A program made the position numbers and the translations under genes. The notes under the pieces are model-generated. The model saw only the letters and a program-made list of their open reading frames with translations, did not search any database and was not told the origin of the DNA. Below, piece by piece: positions 24,433 to 35,765 of a stretch of DNA of 64,000 bases (position 1 is the stretch's first letter; each line of letters starts with the position of its first letter). Where the stretch lies: positions 6,281,058 through 6,345,057 of the forward strand of contig SCHM01000003.1 in the NCBI GenBank assembly GCA_004123355.1, written 5' to 3'. The DNA is from Amphirosellinia nigrospora. Its lineage: Eukaryota; Ascomycota; Sordariomycetes; Xylariales; Xylariaceae.

Positions 24433-25327
24433 ATGAATTCCGTAAATATTACTCGACTACTCGCCACCTTTATAAACGGTTTGCATATACTACACAACAA
24501 TGGCGTACTCGACGCCTACGGCCACATGTCAGTACGGAACCCGAACAATCCGACGACCTTCTTCCTCTCTCGTAATGTAGCACCGGCTCTCGTATCTTCC
24601 CCCAACGATATAGTGGAATACTATGTCTCGGACGCATCGCCAGTCCATTCCAATGCTCCAAACGGCTTCATTGAGCGGTACATCCACAGCGAGATTTATA
24701 AGCGATTCTCCGAGACTAGCACCGTCGTTCACAGCCACTGCCCAGCTGTGATCCCGTATAGCATCAATGCCGTTCCTTTGAAGCCGGTCATCCACATGGC
24801 AGGATTCTTAGGTACGTAGTTCCGCGGGGATTCGCTCGTGCTCGTAACGTAGCTAAATCACACGGTTTTAAGGCGACCATGTCCCGGTCTTTAATATCAC
24901 GAAATATTACCACCCAAACGATACCCAGGATCTTCTGGTCCGCACCATTGATCTTGGTGCGGCGCTCGCAGCAGAGTTCACAGATGGAAGCAACCAGACG
25001 AACAAGAGCTCGCCAGACTATCGCGTCGTACTCATGCAGAGCCACGGCTTCACGACATGTTCGACCAGCATTGAACTCGCAGTAGATCAGGCCATTTACA
25101 CGCAGGTCAACGCAAAGATCCAGACGGAAGCGTTGACGTCCAAACATGCGTATTTGGGGTCGGGGATCGATTTTGGCGCCGGGCTCACTTACCTTACCCC
25201 ACAACAGGACAGGGACAGCTGGACATCGATGATGGGAACAGTTCAACGACCCTGGGACCTGTGGTTGCGAGAAGTCAAGATATCACCCCTATATGAAAAT
25301 GAGTTGGACGATGGTGATGATAATTAA
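24433..25327 (+). CDS. Class II aldolase/adducin-domain protein
   Basis: A 277-aa protein after removal of one intron (24812-24872, donor GTACGT, joins HMAGFLG to DHVPVF). It has the class II aldolase/adducin-like fold: HNNGVLDAYGHMSVRNP near the N-terminus, a YIHSEIYKRF stretch, the metal-binding HSHCPAVIPY (HxH) and a later SHGF histidine. These zinc ligands imply an active metal-dependent aldolase or epimerase-like enzyme on a small hydroxy/phospho-sugar substrate, but the substrate cannot be read. No clear signal peptide. It is followed in the same direction by a DHA2 transporter and a GNAT enzyme, which may be chance. Filamentous fungi carry many uncharacterised members. Confidence 0.88.
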
Positions 25328-26072
25328 GGAACCGGATCGTTACGAGTGTTTGTTTATTCACCTAGGAAAATTCTAACTAGCCCTAAAACTCTTATCCGTC
25401 AACTGTGTTTTCACAATCCCTGGTGCTCCTCACGACTTGCACATTCGCCCCGGAAGCATGGAAGCTATGTTGACTAACTAGAGCAGCTAAATGAACGACT
25501 TAAGGCATTTGTGTAGTAAGTTGCGAGAAGCTAATGCGCAGCTAACTACGGGAGGTTCCGATCAGCACCGGTTGACTATTAGCGGTGTGTTGACGAGCAT
25601 ATTACCAATCCTACCCCACATCTCCGCTCGGCTCGGTGTAGTAGATGTGGGAGAAGATGGCACGTTTTAACACCCCAAAAAATAGCCTGCAGTCTCGCCT
25701 ATATATGCTCCCAATGCCGTAATAAGAGCCCGGGACGATTCGGGAACCACAAACGGCCGGGTCGAGAAGGAGGAAGGTGATAAAGCACGAGTTCTCTCGG
25801 TCAAGATTGTCGGTCCGTCCGAACTGCGCCACACGTCGAGTCCGCGCTAGAACCAGTGAATCTCCGGTGATCTTCGGATCTAATATTTTTTTATTTGTTT
25901 TGCTTGCTGTGCCACAGGTGCTGGTGTGCGGCGTAGAATGGCCATATCGGGACTAATTTTCCATTCATAACCATATATAGTGTACTACCTAAACTATTCG
26001 TTGGGAGTGTAAATGCCATAAGATTCTAAAACGGCGAATACTACGAAGCATCAAATACGCGACATCACCGAA
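25328..26072. other. Intergenic upstream of the MFS transporter
   Basis: 745 bp with no coding potential. A T-rich tract lies near 25888-25900 and a CATATATAG TATA-like string near 25972-25980, about 95 bp before the transporter ATG. Confidence 0.45.
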
Positions 26073-28129
26073 ATGTCTCGGCAGTTGGACGGCTCGGACG
26101 AGGGGTCCGACGGGGATCGCCGAGCTCTGCGTCGAAAATCGAAGAAAAAACACAGGCATCGGCGGAAGTGGCCGGCGACGACCAGGAGGCCGGCATGTCG
26201 AAGCTCGAGCGGATCACGACAAGCTTCGGCGCCCGCCCCGATTGCTTCAAGAACACACTGCAGGAGGTCGCTTTCGTACTGCAAGCGACCGTGGCAACTG
26301 CCGCCACGTCCTTCTTAGTCGGGACGGCTCTGATCATCACCGTTCCCGTGTCGATGGACTTGCACATGACGCAGGGGCAGATCTCGTGGATTAGTGCTTC
26401 GACTTCGTGGGTGCCTCCTCTTCCTCTTCCTCTGCGCGCTCTCGAGCTTCCTTCTCGGTTCCGAGCTGACCTCTTATGACTCCCACAGGCTGGTTGCGGG
26501 AGCTTTTCAGCTGCCGCTTGGTCAATTGGCCGATTTGCTGGGCAGGAAGGCCATGTTCATCACGGGCATGGCTGGCTTCAGCCTCTTCTCGCTCATTGTA
26601 GCTTTCGCGCAGAATCCATTCTGGCTGCTGATCGTGTGTGGCGGTAAGGAATCCCCAAGTCGCCTTCTCTCTCATCTTGGCGACTCGTAGAGCACAAAGG
26701 CCCCCTTTAATAGAACATGTTGAAAATGGCAGCAGCTTACTCTGAGTGCTCTAGTGTTGGGTATTCCCTCGGCTATGGTGGTACCGCCTGCTATTGGGAT
26801 TTTAGGCGCCGCATATTCGACGCCTTCGAAGCGTAAGAACGCCGCGTTCTCGTCCTTTAGCGCCGGAAATCCACTGGGATTCGTGTTCGGCACAATACTG
26901 TGCGGCGTCGCAGCGCACCTTTTCAACTGGCGAGCGGCTTTCATCCTGCTATCTATCATCTGGGTTGTCTTCACAGCATTCTCGTTCTGGGCCGTGCCGA
27001 ACGTCGAGACTTTCGACCGTGCCCCCTTGAGAGAGCGGCTCGGCGCATTGAAGCAGTTTGATTACTTGGGAACGGTTCTTACGATCCTTGGGACGGGGAT
27101 GTTTACTGCTGGTCTGACGTGAGTGCTTATTTCGTGGACTTGGTATCATGAACGCGCGCTAACGGTGTGTGCAGGCTGGGGCCTCAGGATGGCTGGTCCA
27201 GAGCTCATGTGATCGCGCTGATTGTTGTCGGGATCGTCCTCTTGATTGTCTTCGTTTTCTGGGAGAGAGTCTTCCCGACGCCGCTGATGCCGCTCTATAT
27301 CTGGAAAGATCGCAATTTCAGTTTGGTACGAAATCTCAAAGTATTAACTTAAACGACTGTTTCTAACCGCGCTCAGATCATCATCGTGCTTGTCTTCGGG
27401 ACCATGAGTTTTCAAGCGACTACTTTCTGGATCGCATTCTACATGCAGCAAGTCCAGGGGCTGTCTACTTTAACTGTTGCCGTGCGACTCCTTCCCATGG
27501 CTATCGCAGGCCTGTTGTGGAATGTCGTAGCTGCACGAATTCTACACAAGGTCAACAATACGGTTATCATGGTCTTTGGTGCCGTGAGCTTTCTCGCAGC
27601 CGCTCTTTTGTTCTCTTTTCTGAGGACAGATAGTAATTACTGGGCATTTATTTTCCCAGCCCTTGTTTTGAATGTTGCAGGGGCTGATTTACAATTCAAC
27701 GTCGCCAATGTGAGTCAATTTCTCCTGCTTCTACCTTTTACCTAGAATCTTTAAGCTAACGCCTCGTAGATGTACGTGCTGCAATCACTTCCTATCAATC
27801 AGCAATCACTGGCCGGCGGCATCTTTAATGTATTCGTCCGACTAGCAAATACGGTTGTGCTGGGAATCACGACAGCCGTGTTCAGCTCAATCAAGTCGAT
27901 GCCGACATCCCTCGAACACCCCATGCTCAAGTACACCAGAACCTTTCAGACCTCGGCCGCCTTGGCGGCGGCGGGGGTGTTGTTCTCTCTCTTCATCAAG
28001 CTAGGCACACAAGGGAATGCGCCCAAGGTCGAAGTTCGCGAGGACGAAAAGTTGAGGAAATCAATAGATTTCGAAGAAAACACCGCGGAAAGCTCAATTC
28101 AACAAACGGAGAGAAGCCCCAAGTTGTGA
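26073..28129 (+). CDS. MFS transporter, DHA2 family (14-TM drug:H+ antiporter type)
   Basis: A plasma- or vacuolar-membrane proton-driven efflux carrier. Five introns are supported by GT-AG and frame: 26407-26488, 26644-26754, 27119-27174, 27326-27376 and 27710-27769. The product is about 565 aa once one base is allowed for in the A-run at 26145-26150, where the frame moves from RRKSKK to TQASAEVAGDD. Visible are a charged N-terminus, a first helix ending in TVPVSMDLHMTQGQISWIS, then the MFS signature GQLADLLGRKAMF, multiple hydrophobic segments, WRAAFILLSIIWV, and the DHA2-typical late segment SLPINQQSLAGGIFNV. The tail is hydrophilic. The family includes toxin- and drug-efflux pumps and some amino-acid or siderophore exporters; the substrate cannot be inferred and no biosynthetic backbone gene is nearby. 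Confidence 0.92.
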
Positions 28130-28714
28130 AGCTGGAGCAATATCCATGCGATGGAGATAGCAATAGCGTTGGCTATCTCTTGCTTGTGTATACTATGTAG
28201 CTAGAAATTAGAAATGAACATAGCCCCTACTAGACTTAATGCGCAAGCTTAGTCACGATAAAAAAAACTAAGTGGTTTAATACAAATTTGATGCAAGCAG
28301 ACTCCTACTAATTTAGTGTAAGGGAAAACTAAGTCCGATGAGCCCCGGTGATATACCCTCCCTAAAATTCGCGCACTCCGTTTTATGACAGCAGCAGCGG
28401 AACACGACGTGAATTATAACTAACGGGTGGCGCTTCTTCGGCATTGCCATATGATTAGAACCGGGGAAGCCGCAATTATAATTTTAAGGTGCGGAATTGT
28501 CTCCGGATCGTTGTAGATACATACAAGATTTGCTCGGCAAACCAGCCGGTACCGCTATCGGAAGGCCGAAGATCGGGAGCCGTGATAGCTGAGTCATCAA
28601 TGTATAAAGGCGATGGGCTACAGGAGTTTTAATGTCACCAAAGATATATAATAAGTTGAGAAAAGCAAAGAAGAAACGTTTTGTGGTTCAGGAATAACGG
28701 GGACAGTAATAGCA
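28130..28714. other. Intergenic, no gene seen
   Basis: 585 bp of AT-rich spacer between the MFS transporter and the acetyltransferase. A TATAAAGG string near 28602 lies about 110 bp before the next ATG and may be its TATA box. Confidence 0.45.
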
Positions 28715-29666
28715 ATGGCGTCGAACCACGCATGGAAGATCGATGTAAGTCTTAGGCCGCAACGCGAGATGCTTGAATTAATAAAGATATGCGGCTTATA
28801 TTTCGTTCATGATCCTAGATAATCCCTTGGGACCACTCAAATCCTGAGCATGTACAACGTATGCATGATCAACGAGTCGCCTGTGGATGGAGGGCAGATG
28901 AAGTGCCAGAGTGGGTAGCATCCGCCGAGAGGGGAGGGAGGATGTTCTATTGGGCTGTAGGTCGCCTTCAAACCCTCAGCATTGATGCAATGCTAATAAA
29001 TTGCTGGCAGGTTCTGGCTGAAGATCTCCCCGATCGAGACGCGCTACTAGAACGACATATCACGTCACATCCTAAAGTTCGTAACCTCCTTACGAGGTTG
29101 TAAGGGTTTTTGCTCAGATTCTACAGGAAAAAGAAAATATTCGAGATACAGCAACAAAGGTACGGCTTGCGCAGCGGCAGCCGACTGGCAGAAACTTCAT
29201 CCCTGTGGGCCATGTAGCTCTCGACATCCATGACGCCGAGGAAGACGCCGAGTTGGGTCTACCACCCGATACAGTCTGGGTCCACCAACTTTATATATCG
29301 AGTGCCTTGCAAGGAGGTGGATATGGTGCTGCGACTATGGCGAAAATTGAAATGATAGCTACACAGGAGCCAATGAATGGAGTATGGATGGCATTGGACA
29401 CGCTGGCAAAAGAGGTACAGAAGGAGACAGGTGATGGTACTGATGTAGGGACGGACAACGTCACACCAGTAGTAAGCTATACCATACTATGGATGTCGAA
29501 CACTATACTAAGTACATCTGAACAGACGTCAAAGGAAGGATGGTATGCCCATCAGGGATACGAAACTTACAAACAAGGACCCGGATATACCTATCAGACT
29601 CCAGACGGAAAGAGCATTCAATTACAGGTGTCCTACATGAAAAAGAGGATTTCTGGTAGGATATAA
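28715..29666 (+). CDS. GNAT-family N-acetyltransferase
   Basis: A 257-aa protein from four exons, with introns 28745-28818, 28957-29010 and 29077-29126. The first exon encodes only ten residues (MASNHAWKID). After splicing the reading is continuous through IIPWDHSNPEHV, FYWAVLAEDLPDRDALL, VGHVALDIHD, VWVHQLYISSALQGGGYGAA and WYAHQGYETY. QGGGYGAA is the acetyl-CoA pyrophosphate-binding motif A (R/Q-x-x-G-x-G/A), and WYAHQGYE matches the usual C-terminal F/Y-Y-x-x-x-G-F/Y motif. It is most like small cytosolic GNATs acting on amines or protein N-termini; the substrate is unknown. A GTAAGC-like string inside the last exon could mark an additional in-frame intron near 29474. Confidence 0.83.
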
Positions 29667-30911
29667 TGTTGGCCATTCTGGACCGGCTTGATATACCAAA
29701 GATAACAGGCCCCCATGGATGAGCTGGGGAAGCCTCGCGAAGGGTTGATTGGCCTGGGGAAACGGGATGGAAGCTGGGAGCAACAACGCTACCCTATCTC
29801 GAGCTTCCCCGGTTCATGTCGAGGGAACACATGCCCGCTTCTGCTCCATGGCAATCTGCAGTCTGCATCCTGTCGTCGCCACGACATGTTGCCCAACGGT
29901 CGTAAGCGCGAATGAAACGATGAAGGGGGGGTGGCAATGTGGGCAGGACGAAGGAGATAGGCGCGCGATGGAAAGTCAATGGCTCGAGAACGCACGGCTC
30001 ATGCAGGACAACTCATCGAACATGAAGGTGTGCGAGCCAATGGGGTATGAAGCGCATACCGAGGCTATCGCCTGACACGATTCGACGGATAGGACAGAAC
30101 AGGAACTGCTTGGAGAATGAGATGCTTAGGTTGAGCCTATGAAATAAAGCGACTGTCAGAGATTTGGAGATGCGCCGTGCAGTCAGCACTGCTGTCGTGC
30201 ACCCCACCAACAGAGAGGCCCCACTAGAACCAGGTGGGTAAAATAGCTATAATAAGTGCCTATAGTAGAAGGACCCTCAGCCTATGAGAGCCCGTATCCA
30301 GCCTATGCACTTCCCCAGACAGGCAATAGACCAATGCGCGCGCAGAGAACTTAAGCTGCACTGCACCCTTCCCGCAAGAGGTTGTCAGACGTGGGCAATG
30401 ACAACGTGCAGCATCGCGGGCGAGGCTTTCCTTCCTCAACAACTCCCCGCCATTCGAACAACCCGCATTCCACAATCCACAACCAGCATCCGGCATCCAT
30501 GCTCGTTGGGGGACCCCAGACGCAACGACTTTCCAGATCTTTCTAGTGGCCTACCCATCTTGTCAGTTCAAGTGCGACCCAACCTTACTAGCGAATTGGG
30601 CCGGTTAGAGACATGATACATAACCACCAAGCCCGAACCTCTCGTCCACCCGATTCAAATTGACTGCTCAGGTTCCAATAGCATACCTACACACACGAGC
30701 ACAAATCAGCATGGTTTTATCGTGAACACGTACACGTACTTGTATCTGTACTATCGACAATCGCCTGAACGCGTAGCCTAGACCCTCTCCTTTTCTAGCC
30801 CGAGTAAACAAGAGTAGTCAACACAAGGTCGTGTCATCTTGTCTGCCCGCGTCGCCGCGTCGCCGCCCCCCGTCCCGTCGAAACGACCCCGTGCTATCTT
30901 GTCGTGTCCAT
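29667..30911. other. Intergenic between the acetyltransferase and the Ecm11-like gene
   Basis: 1.2 kb in which I find no supported gene. Several 60-110 codon frames overlap on both strands without family motifs. C/T-rich leader-like sequence precedes 30912. Confidence 0.5.
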
Positions 30912-32651
30912 ATGCCGCCAGCTGCCGCCTCTTTCTTCAAGCAGTCGAGGACGAAGATGCAGGCCTGGGTGACTAACAATCCCGGCTCCGGCCATAGTCA
31001 GCCCGGCGTCGCCACCTCAGCTCCTGCGACGACCTACGACCCTTCACCCCCGAACAGACTCAAGCGCAACAGCAACTGCTGCAGCAGCAGCCGCAGCCGC
31101 CCAGCAGACAGAGACGCGCCACGTAAACATATCTCAAACAAAGCCTCCAACGACACAACAGTCCTCACCGGGCCGTTCTCGTTCTCCCATAATTAATGCG
31201 AACTCGCAGCGCGCAGCTACCGTTGCAGCCGCGCGCATTCCCATGCTCTCTCGTTCCACGCATCCTCATACCCGAGATGGGTCTGTGAACATTCCACGCA
31301 GCAAAACGGCATCCTCTGAGACGTTACAGCAATCTAAGAGGCCGGCGCCCTTCTGGGAGGGGTCTACAATCGAGGGTTCTGCGTTTAGTGACACTGCTAG
31401 TAACATTGATGCTAACGCGCTCTCTGCCTATCGTCAAATGCCAGTTCAGATGCCCGCCCAGATGCCCGTTCAGGGTCACTTCAGGGACCTCCTCCTCTAA
31501 GTTATCTACAACATGATAGTCCACGTCATCGTCCTGCGCCAAGACACCTCGACCGGGCAGATCAACCTCCCCCTTTCACTATTGGGGCTAATGGTATGAT
31601 TAATGTGATAGGAAACGCAAACGGAAATGGCCTTACGAGAAGCGCTTCAACTCCCGAAGCCAGAAGTCCGCGGGGCGGCTTTAGGGATATCATCACCGAT
31701 AATGGAAATGATCTATATGCCGATGAGAGCCCATATAATACATCGCCAGAAAAGACACCATCGGGCAAAAGGCTGCAGCATCCCAAGACTTTAGCGCTTA
31801 GGCCAACTAGACGCGAGTCATATCCCGACCGCATTAATTATTTAAACGGTGATGCTGCTGCTATGCCGCAATCTCTCAGACCCCATGTCTACTTAAATCC
31901 CAACCGTGACGAACCCTCCGAGGTACCACAAGTGCAGCCAGAGCACTTAGCTAGATTGCAAGTACCTGAACTTGAGCCACAACGGTCAACTATTTTTGCT
32001 GACACCGATACACCCATGGTTAGCCACCACCAAGATGAATCAGAGAATACAAGCGTTGAGCGAGAAGCGACCCCTATGCCTGTCGCAAAACCTGTTCCCA
32101 AACCGAAGATCCAGGTAAATCGACAGCTCTTCGCTCGGACTGGTAAAGGAAAAACCGGTCTGCGTGAGAGTGCTTTGCCTCGATCATCGCTTGAGAAACA
32201 CCATCCAGCATCGAAGAAACGTTCCTACGAGCTAGATTATGACGATGGGGCTTTGGCAGCGATGGATTATACCGCTTTGAAAGACGAAGCTTTTGACTTT
32301 GATCCGGCTCAGGCCGAAGCAAGATCGGTCTTTGAGCCACCTAAAGGGACTTTGCCAGATAAATTGGAGCACTTTTTCACCAAGGATAAAGTAAATCAGA
32401 CAAACTTCTTCAAACAAATGCCCGTTCAAGACTGGGAAGAGTCGGGCGACTGGTTTCTTGAGAGATTCGGACAGATTATGGGGCGTCTCAAAGACACACG
32501 TAAGGAAAAGCGAAACACCATGATGGCGTTTGAGAAGGAGATCACAGAGCGGGAGGAAGCTGTAAGAAATAAAACCCAAGGTATCGGACAGACTTTAGCC
32601 GACCTAAAGACTGAAGGTGAAGGCATGATATTGGGCAAGGAGTTCGACTGA
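30912..32651 (+). CDS. Ecm11-domain protein (putative synaptonemal-complex factor)
   Basis: The C-terminal part contains an Ecm11-type domain: NFFKQMPVQDWEESGDWFLE, RFGQIMGRLKDTRKEKR and an amphipathic helix to the end (ILGKEFD). In yeast Ecm11 with Gmc2 forms the central element of the synaptonemal complex, so a meiotic nuclear role is inferred. The rest is long, disordered, and rich in Gln, Pro and Ser, with a QMPxQMP repeat near 31435-31470. The start is the ATG at 30912 (MPPAAASFFKQSRTK). Three frame breaks, each fixed by one added base: the C5 run at 31047-31051 (ahead of PEQTQAQQQQ), near 31122 and near 31474. With these the gene has about 580 codons without introns. The N-terminal half is less certain than the domain. 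Confidence 0.8.
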
Positions 32652-33053
32652 TTTTCGACAAATAGAGGAAGCATGTAGCGGGTGCGGATTTGTTGGGAAC
32701 GGATGTGGTTTGCTTATACAAGTGTGGATGGACGTCAAGAGTATTATGGAGTTGCGGCAAAAGCACATGGTAATTGTGACTGGCGTGTAAAAAACGGTAC
32801 TATTACGACTTACGATCGCATGAGCCGGCGTTCTTGAAATTTGCTTTGACTCTGACTATATACATCGCAGCTTATTACTATTCTCGGGCACGAGGCCTGC
32901 TGAGAAGATATGGGACACTAAGTAGTACTCATACAGTGTTGGCTAGTCAGTTTCGCTCCTGACTAGCTGATAGCAGGGTTGTAACATACTTATCACGAGC
33001 ATCCTGCAATAATAAGAACCGAATTTCGGACCAAGAAGAGGGAATAAGTAGAA
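32652..33053. other. Convergent intergenic region
   Basis: About 400 bp between the convergent 3' ends of the Ecm11-like and Tda10-like genes. It presumably carries both polyadenylation regions. No gene seen. Confidence 0.5.
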
Positions 33054-34124
33054 TCATATGACTATTGTTTCTTTCACACGTCTATCCTTACCTACGACAA
33101 GTCTAAGCTGACATCGTAGTTTGTCAGAAAAGAGACCACTGCGCAACTTGTTCGTGAATAACTCGTACGCAGGGTAGTAGGCATCAACAAAGCACACAAC
33201 CTGCTCATCACTCATACCGGCACCCCGCTGCGCCCGCAACATGGCCTCCTGTTGCAACCGCCAGTCGTAGACCCACTTGGTGTCCTCGGCGTCGATGTGG
33301 ATGAAGGCGTCGAACAGGTTCGTGATGGCGTCATACGCCTCGAGCTTATGGTTGACGAACAGCAGATGCTCCGAGGCATGGCGCTTGAGCGTCCGCGAGG
33401 CCGCGTTGTACCGCGCGGCCACCTCGAGGGGCGACAGCGAGCGGAAGCCGACGCACCACCCCTCGAAGATGACGACCTGCACCTTGGGCTGCCCCGGCGC
33501 GTTGACCTCGGGCCAGCTCGACCGCGGGAGACGGTCTCCCTGGCCTGAGAAGAGCGACTTGTCGTATTGCGGAACACGCGTCGCGCTGCCGCTGAGGATG
33601 GCTGCGAAGAAGTCTTTGGCGAGCGCCATGTCGTGGGTACCTGTGGTATAGTTAGATGAGGTTGGATAGTTAGATATTAAAAGAAACCTAGATATAGCCC
33701 CCCCATATGGCTGCAAGTTAAATTTTGAGAAAAATAAAAGCATGCCTGTCCATGTTGAAATGTAGATGAGAGATGGATGATCTGAGAATGGAAAAACTCA
33801 GGTCGAAAATGACTAACCAGGCTCGCCCCGAACCTGCATGAGCTTATTATCCGGCATAGAAGCCGCGAGCGCGACCTGGTCGTCGTGCGCGAGGTAGAAG
33901 TCGTCGATACTGCACACCAACGTCTCCAGCCCCTCCTCCTGGCGCAGGGTCTCGGCCAGTCTGCGGACGAGCGTCGTCTTGCCCACGCCCTGCACGCCGT
34001 TGAGCCCGATGATGAAGGGCCGCGTCGAGCCCGAGGTCACGTGCGATCGCAGTCGCTCTACAATGAAGGGCACGCAGATCGGGCTCTTGTCGTCGTAGAT
34101 CTCGCCATCAGGGGGGTCGCTCAT
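33054..34124 (-). CDS. Tda10-like P-loop kinase (D-glycerate 3-kinase family)
   Basis: A 297-aa protein from two exons with a 177-bp intron (33641-33817, joining QVRGEPG to THDMALAKDFF). The Walker A motif GLNGVQGVGKTTLV is at about residues 39-52. IDDFYL follows, then the family-typical LPKYDKS-like stretch VPQYDKSLFSGQGDR, VVIFEGWCVGF and a C-terminal DAYYPAYELFT. This matches yeast Tda10 and plant-type glycerate kinases, ATP-dependent kinases of the uridine/pantothenate-kinase-like fold; the substrate in fungi is not firmly established. It is divergent from Fox2 across a 1.6-kb spacer. The frame is intact. Confidence 0.9.
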
Positions 34125-35765
34125 CTTGCCCTAAAGAATGGGCAACAACGGTAGTTCTTTTCTTTTTTCCAAACTTGAGATGTTAATGCGTTTTTTCGTT
34201 GGCGGAGTTGGAATGCCGCTTTCGCTGTGCTATCGAAAAATCTCTTGGCTCTTTTTTTGTGTTGAAACGGAAAAGAGTTGAGTGTAAATGTTGGTGTGTT
34301 TTTGGCATGTTCCATTGGTGGGACTCCGCCTCCGGTGTATACGATGCCGTCAACATGCAGATGACGTCGGGCTTCTGCGATGCACGCGGCGGTTTCCGAA
34401 TTTCGTCCCGATTGAAATGGCTGATCGGATGGATACCTGCCTTATAAGTGGGCCAATCGAAGCCAGCATGGAGCGTTTGCCTTGCGTGGCGACATGTTTA
34501 CTTTCAACCCCTCTGGGGCTATCTCGGCGTGCTGTATTTGCTGTTGTTAGGGCCGTTTTTGTGTGTTTTGTTTTTTGTTGACGAGGGTGAGAAGTTGTTG
34601 TTGGTATTGGTCTAGTTTGACCTACTCATGTAGGTACCTGATAGGCTTGACTTCAGCTTCGGTCTTGAAATGTTCTCAATATCAACATCGTAGTTAACAT
34701 AGGTAACTAAAGAAATTCTCGAGTCTGGCAATGGCAAGTTAAATGAATAGGTAGGTGGTCAAAGATGGAGCCCACACAATTGCTGAGCTAGAGATCGACG
34801 GCAATGCGATAGATTATCTTATGATTATCGATAGATAAGTACATATTTATTCTCGGTATCAAAACATATCAATACTACCTACCTAGTCTTGTTCATAGGC
34901 TCTTGCAACCTCCCCTGACTCATGTCGATGGGTCGAGAAGAGGTGCTAGTTCAAGGTTCTCCACTTACTCACCACCGTACGAGTATCGAAATTATAATTG
35001 AACCGTACACGTGCTAATGTTTGTATTGGTATCAGGAGGTATGTATACTCGCTAAACGCTAAACTTAGACGCCCATTAAAGCAATAGACGCAAGGAAGGG
35101 TTGGTGTCATATTGCGGGGAATAACTTAGGCGATCCTGGGGAAACAAATAAACCCTAAAGCTCGCAAGCTCCAGAAACCAAGAGTCGGGTCCTTTGATTG
35201 TGTCCATTCTACAGCACTGTCTTATTGATTACCTCTAAAAATATCTTGCACTGCTTATGTATCACATCTCCGTATAGGAGACCTATACAAAGTGCTTGCT
35301 GTTACAGTCAGGGATAATTGTGAGAACTCGAGTCGCGCGCATGACCTCATTCATTGCTTCGGGAGCTGACATGTGAATGCGCGCGTTACGATTTAATGTC
35401 CGTTGCAAGCGTCCGGGAGGGGGCTAACTCGATGGGGCATGGCTGACTTGCCGCGTGCGAGACGATATCCGAAGGATGGGACCCTCGGCATTCCAGCCAG
35501 AGCTCCCAGAGCTGCCTCGGCTGATTCGTGCAGCGGAGCCCAAAGGCGGCATCTCTTCAGCAGCAGCACTCAATACTTTACTTTACCCGGCACAACCGCA
35601 GTGGTCTTGTCTTGTCTTGTTTCTTCACCTTTACTTCCGCCATCCTCGCCATCATCCTCACCACTGACCTTGTACCTCTATCTGTTGTGTATTGTCTGGA
35701 CGCTAATTGTGGTTTTGTGTTGGTCCTCTCTGTTGTCCTTTCCATTCTGATCTTAGCATCACACC
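34125..35765. other. Divergent promoter region between Tda10-like gene and Fox2
   Basis: 1.64 kb with no supported gene. Two CCTCGG elements lie on the Fox2 side. TACCTA-type clusters occur near 34630 and 34875. A C/T-rich leader immediately precedes the Fox2 ATG. Confidence 0.6.
35483..35520 (+). promoter_or_regulatory. Two CCTCGG elements (FarA/FarB-type fatty-acid response)
   Basis: CCTCGG occurs at 35483-35488 and again at 35515-35520, about 280 and 250 bp upstream of the Fox2 ATG. This hexamer is the core bound by the Zn2Cys6 regulators FarA/FarB, which induce peroxisomal beta-oxidation genes on fatty acids in Aspergillus nidulans and related fungi. The function here is inferred from motif and neighbour. 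Confidence 0.5.
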
